From NCBI RefSeq assembly GCF_025140835.1, contig NZ_CP081153.1, forward strand, positions 2,666,001 through 2,730,000: a stretch of DNA of 64,000 nucleotides, in the 5' to 3' direction. Positions 61,227 to 64,000 of the stretch are shown piece by piece. How positions within the stretch are numbered: the first letter of the stretch is position 1; every line of letters starts with the position of its first letter. Origin of the DNA: Aliiroseovarius sp. M344 (lineage in GTDB: Bacteria > Pseudomonadota > Alphaproteobacteria > Rhodobacterales > Rhodobacteraceae). Made by a program: the position numbers and the translations under genes. The notes below the pieces were generated by a model. That model was not told the DNA's origin. It saw only the letters and a list, made by a program, of their open reading frames with translations, and made no database searches.

Positions 61227-62214
61227 TCCGCGCCACGACGAAGTCGGCAATATCATGCAACATGTCGCGGATCGGGTCATCGGGCAGCACCGTCAGAGCT
61301 GCTTTTGCCTTGTCCGCCCAAACCATGGCGTCCGACCGCGTGTCATCAAGCGCGCCATGTTTTTTCAACAGACCCAGCGCAAAATCAAGATCACCGTCAT
61401 GCTGGCGGCCTTTTTCAATCGTGCGCGACCAGAAAGCGCGTTCTTCATCGTCGGCTTTGGCCACGGCCTTGATCAGAGGCAGCGTCAGTTTGCGTTCACG
61501 AAAATCGTCTCCGATGTTTTTGCCAATGGCATCACCACCGGTGAAGTCCAACAGGTCGTCAACGATCTGAAATGATACGCCCAGCGCATCGCCGTACTCA
61601 AAAAGCGCCTGGACTTGTGCTTCATCAGCACCCGCAATCACGCCACCCACTTCGGTCGCAGCGGAAAACAAAGCCGCCGTCTTGCCGCGTACCACTTGCA
61701 GGTATACCGCTTCGTCAGTCGCCAAATCCTGCGCCGCGGTCAGTTGCAGCACTTCCCCCTCAGCAATCGTCGCCGAGGCATTGGCCAGAATATCAAGAAC
61801 CCGCAGATTGCCGGTTTCGACCATCAGTTGAAAGCTGCGCGAAAAAAGGTAATCGCCAACCAGAACGCTGGATTTGTTGTCCCATAAAAGGTTTGCCGTC
61901 GGACGACCGCGTCGCTGACCGCTTTCATCGACAACATCATCATGCAACAGCGTGGCGGTATGGATGAACTCAACCGTTGCCGCCAGATGGATATGGTAAG
62001 GCCCATCGTATCCGCAAAGTTTCGCGGCCGCCAAGGTCAGCATCGGGCGCAGGCGTTTGCCGCCAGCATCAACCAGATGGGCGGTGACCTCTGGGATGCG
62101 TGGTGCATTTTTTGAGGCCATACGCTGGCCAATCAGGTCGTTCACAGCCGCCATCTCGTCCGCAAGATGTGCACCCAAACGTTCGCGTGGTTTATGTGCT
62201 GCTTCGATCAGCAT
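61219..62214 (-). CDS. ispB: Long-chain polyprenyl diphosphate synthase (octaprenyl/decaprenyl type)
   Basis: The 331-residue all-helical trans-prenyltransferase makes the side chain of ubiquinone. It shows GGKRLRPMLTLAAAKLCG, the first Asp-rich motif in HTATLLHDDVVDESGQRRGR, VLVGDYLFSRSFQLMVETGN, and the second motif FQIVDDLLDFTGGDAIGKNI. The fifth residue before the first DDxxD is Ala/Thr rather than aromatic, which fits long products. I start at 62214 because AAGG lies 5-6 nt upstream. Chain length (C40 or C50) cannot be read from the sequence. Confidence 0.93.
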   Translation of the reverse strand: MLIEAAHKPRERLGAHLADEMAAVNDLIGQRMASKNAPRIPEVTAHLVDAGGKRLRPMLTLAAAKLCGYDGPYHIHLAATVEFIHTATLLHDDVVDESGQRRGRPTANLLWDNKSSVLVGDYLFSRSFQLMVETGNLRVLDILANASATIAEGEVLQLTAAQDLATDEAVYLQVVRGKTAALFSAATEVGGVIAGADEAQVQALFEYGDALGVSFQIVDDLLDFTGGDAIGKNIGDDFRERKLTLPLIKAVAKADDEERAFWSRTIEKGRQHDGDLDFALGLLKKHGALDDTRSDAMVWADKAKAALTVLPDDPIRDMLHDIADFVVARIS

Positions 62215-62285
62215 GTTCACCTTCCCGTCACTTTGCCCGTCATCCGGCTCGACAAAGCCGCGGACCTGCCATTAAGTCCGTAACT

Positions 62286-62501
62286 ATGAAAGAGCTTCTT
62301 CGGACAACAGACCCAACTTTGATCCCATTCGTCACAGCCCTTCTTGATGGCGAGGATATAAACTGCTTTGCGATGGACGTCCATATGAGCGCGCTGGAAG
62401 GTTCTATCGGAATTTTGCCCCGCCGCCTGATGGTGCTTGAGAAGGATTTGTTTCTGGCCCGCGCAATTTTGCGCGACAATGGCGTGGACTACGAAGGCTA
62501 A
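62286..62501 (+). CDS. DUF2007-family small protein
   Basis: The 71-residue protein from ATG 62286 matches DUF2007: MKELLRTTDPTLIPFVTALL, DGEDINCFAMDVHMSALEGS and IGILPRRLMVLEKDLFLARA. Upstream codons of the frame overlap the divergent ispB promoter and are not used. No good Shine-Dalgarno is visible. It is four bases before the methyltransferase gene, so probably co-transcribed. The function is unknown; a PII-like signal-protein fold has been suggested for this family. Confidence 0.85.
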   Translation: MKELLRTTDPTLIPFVTALLDGEDINCFAMDVHMSALEGSIGILPRRLMVLEKDLFLARAILRDNGVDYEG

Positions 62502-62505
62502 AACA

Positions 62506-63267
62506 ATGACACAGGCAGCCCCCGAATTGACGAAAGATGCCTTTCTGGGCGGCCAGTTAACGCTGGCGCAACCGATGAATGGCTACCGTGCGGGTGTCGA
62601 CCCGGTTATTCTGGCTGCATCGGTCAATGCCTCTCCCGGACAATCGGTTCTTGAACTGGGATGCGGGGCGGGGGCCGCGTCACTTTGCCTTGGGCAACGC
62701 ATCAAAGGTCTGCGGCTGGCTGGGCTGGAACGGCAGCCGGATTATGCGGATTTGGCCCGTCGAAATGCAGCGCATAATAAGATTCCCCTGACCGTGCACA
62801 CTGGCGATCTGGCAAGCATGCCCGCCGCCCTGCGTGACGAAGTGTTCGACCATGTCATCATGAACCCCCCCTATTTTCGACGCGACAGAGGCACCGCATC
62901 CCCAGATGCTGGGCGCGAAGGTGCCTTGGGCGAAGATACGCCGCTGGTCATCTGGCTTGATCAGGCGACGCGTCGGATTGTCCCCGGTGGGTACCTGACA
63001 CTGATCCAAAACGCCGAGCGGTTGCCGGAAGTGTTGACGGCGATGGATCACCGGTTGGGCGCAGCGGTGGTGAAGCCACTTTGCCCTCGTGTCGGACGAC
63101 CTGCATCGCTGGTTATCGTACAAGCGCGCAAGGGGGCACGAGGGGCCTTCAGACTGTCAGCTCCCCTGATCCTGCATGAAGGCATCAAGCACGAAACCGA
63201 CCGCGACCATTACACGCCCGAGGTCTCGGCGATACTGCGAACCGGCGCTGAGTTGTCGTTGGCCTAG
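62506..63267 (+). CDS. TrmN6-like tRNA1(Val) (adenine37-N6)-methyltransferase
   Basis: The 253-residue protein is a class I methyltransferase with the N6-adenine signature VIMNPPYFRRD at about residues 117-127. Other motifs are LAQPMNGYRAGVDPVILAAS, VLELGCGAGAASLCLGQRIK and LIQNAERLPEVLTAMDHR. The closest known family is YfiC/TrmN6, which methylates A37 of tRNA1(Val). AAGG precedes ATG 62506. Two other small genes flank it. Confidence 0.88.
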   Translation: MTQAAPELTKDAFLGGQLTLAQPMNGYRAGVDPVILAASVNASPGQSVLELGCGAGAASLCLGQRIKGLRLAGLERQPDYADLARRNAAHNKIPLTVHTGDLASMPAALRDEVFDHVIMNPPYFRRDRGTASPDAGREGALGEDTPLVIWLDQATRRIVPGGYLTLIQNAERLPEVLTAMDHRLGAAVVKPLCPRVGRPASLVIVQARKGARGAFRLSAPLILHEGIKHETDRDHYTPEVSAILRTGAELSLA

Positions 63268-63387
63268 CCCAAACGCACATCGCAAACTCATCGAGAAATT
63301 TCGCCATTCAGATGCAACGACCCCGTGACAAGCTGCAAAATTTGTGGTGCACTCGGGTTGTCCAGTTACATCAGAGGAGGAACGCCC

Positions 63388-63555
63388 ATGAGCATGAGTT
63401 CGCATCTTGAAGAGCTGCGGAGAAAACACGAGGTTCTCTCTGACAAGGTCGAGGCGATCCAACGGGCGCCCGGCAGCAGCGACCACGAGATTTCTGAGCT
63501 GAAGAAGCAGAAACTCCTGCTCAAGGAAGAAATTGAGCGTCTCGCAACCGCCTAA
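63388..63555 (+). CDS. DUF465 (YdcH-like) small coiled-coil protein
   Basis: The 55-residue protein begins MSMSSHLEELRRKHEVLSDK and is a coiled coil with heptads through ISELKKQKLLLKEEIERLA, the DUF465 signature. GAGGAGG lies 7 nt upstream of ATG 63388, so the 21 codons before it are not used. The function is unknown. A DMT-family transporter converges on it. Confidence 0.92.
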   Translation: MSMSSHLEELRRKHEVLSDKVEAIQRAPGSSDHEISELKKQKLLLKEEIERLATA

Positions 63556-63571
63556 GGCCTATCAGACCGGG

Positions 63572-64000
63572 TCAGTTGCCTGCGCTTTGTGCCGAACTGG
63601 CCCGCGCGGCCATCGCCGCGCCAACCGTGATCAGAACACCGGCAAGGATCAGTGACACGCGTGGCTCTGCCACACCTGCAAGGATCAAGACCAGTGTCGA
63701 CAAAAGCGGCGCGCCATAACTGGCGACGCCCAAAAGCTGGATATCGCCCCGCTTCACCCCAATGTCCCACACATAAAACGCAAGTCCGACTGGACCCAGC
63801 CCAAGACCAAGAACGGCGGCCCAGCCTATTGCACCAACCGGCCAAGCTGTTTCTTCCCATATCAGATGTGCGCAGGCAGCGAGCCCCGCTGTCAAAAGGC
63901 AAAAAACGACGACCGAGGCCGTCGGCGTATTCCCTAACTTGCGCGACAAAACCGAATACCCCGACCACGTCAGTGCGCATAGGAAAGCCAGCCCATAACC
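63572..64000 (-). CDS. DMT (EamA-like) transporter, C-terminal part (cut by window edge)
   Basis: The frame stays open to the right window edge, so the gene's start lies outside. The visible part begins GYGLAFLCALTWSGYSVLSR and holds about five membrane spans, including AAVLGLGLGPVGLAFYVWDI and GDIQLLGVASYGAPLLSTLV, ending GVLITVGAAMAARAS. The GxxxxY entry and the AAxLGLG loop are typical of the second EamA repeat. The substrate is not readable. A TTG at 63949 is not the start. Confidence 0.85.
   Translation of the reverse strand, partial: GYGLAFLCALTWSGYSVLSRKLGNTPTASVVVFCLLTAGLAACAHLIWEETAWPVGAIGWAAVLGLGLGPVGLAFYVWDIGVKRGDIQLLGVASYGAPLLSTLVLILAGVAEPRVSLILAGVLITVGAAMAARASSAQSAGN

Noticed and set aside
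1..64000. Mobile elements, CRISPR arrays, rRNA and integrated phage.
   Set aside because: No transposase, integrase or recombinase motif, no regularly spaced direct repeats and no rRNA were seen. The only repeats are the GCGTTTCG palindromes and the in-gene duplication.

Overview
The window is chromosomal DNA of an alphaproteobacterium, most probably a marine Rhodobacterales (Roseobacter group) species. The evidence is the GC-rich coding style, the rsfS-rlmH-gpmI-envC-ctpA-rppH gene order, the leuC/leuD/leuB region, a VPLPA-CTERM protein, fused indolepyruvate oxidoreductase and the sigmaE-ChrR singlet-oxygen locus. I see no phage, insertion sequence, CRISPR array or rRNA. One tRNA, tRNA-Pro(CGG), is present at 15363-15439. 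The two window ends cut a ribulose-phosphate epimerase gene (left, only 14 codons visible) and a DMT-family transporter (right).

Layout. 1-7.8 kb (minus strand): rpe fragment, a secreted Cys-rich protein, rppH, ctpA, envC-like, gpmI, rlmH, rsfS and an MscS channel. 8.0-14.7 kb (plus): leuC, a VPLPA-CTERM surface protein, leuD, a membrane protein, an exported EEP-fold protein and leuB, with several strong terminators. 14.7-18.9 kb: a GNAT acetyltransferase, tRNA-Pro, a three-gene lipoprotein operon (minus) and a divergent membrane-anchored protein with a recent 121-codon internal duplication. 18.9-22.5 kb (minus): a glycolipid-modification cassette (GtrB-like GT2, methyltransferase, GtrA::GT-C fusion). 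22.6-32.0 kb: sulfur and aromatic amino-acid catabolism. An E1-type 2-oxoacid dehydrogenase and methionine gamma-lyase are divergent from an Lrp regulator (an mdeR-mdeA-mdeB-like set), followed by a glutathionyl-hydroquinone reductase and a fused indolepyruvate ferredoxin oxidoreductase divergent from its own Lrp regulator.

32.0-41.4 kb is the most interesting part. rpoE-chrR lies near two divergent lipid/membrane operons: FAD oxidoreductase, CFA-synthase-like methyltransferase, chalcone-isomerase-like, MFS, DUF3833 and TspO-like on minus; DUF1365 and SDR on plus. I find three copies of the same promoter pattern, TGATCC - 18 nt - TA(A/T)T, in front of rpoE and of both divergent operons. They tie the island into one probable singlet-oxygen regulon. 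One promoter sits so close to its ATG that the mRNA would be leaderless.

41.4-50.1 kb: EI24-family protein, nitroreductase, histone-deacetylase-family hydrolase, DUF167, DUF805, then an overlapping pyrB / PH-like / pyrC-like / plsY operon in which the dihydroorotase homologue has lost most metal ligands, then a uracil-DNA glycosylase, a metallophosphoesterase and moaB. 50.2-64 kb: an RND efflux adaptor and pump, a conserved membrane protein, greA, ETF:ubiquinone oxidoreductase, a TPR protein, ispE, a long-chain polyprenyl diphosphate synthase, DUF2007, a TrmN6-like methyltransferase, DUF465 and the truncated DMT transporter.

Functions are assigned from recognisable motifs read by eye; no database search was run. 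Starts differ from the longest open frame where a Shine-Dalgarno sequence or family N-terminus decided it.
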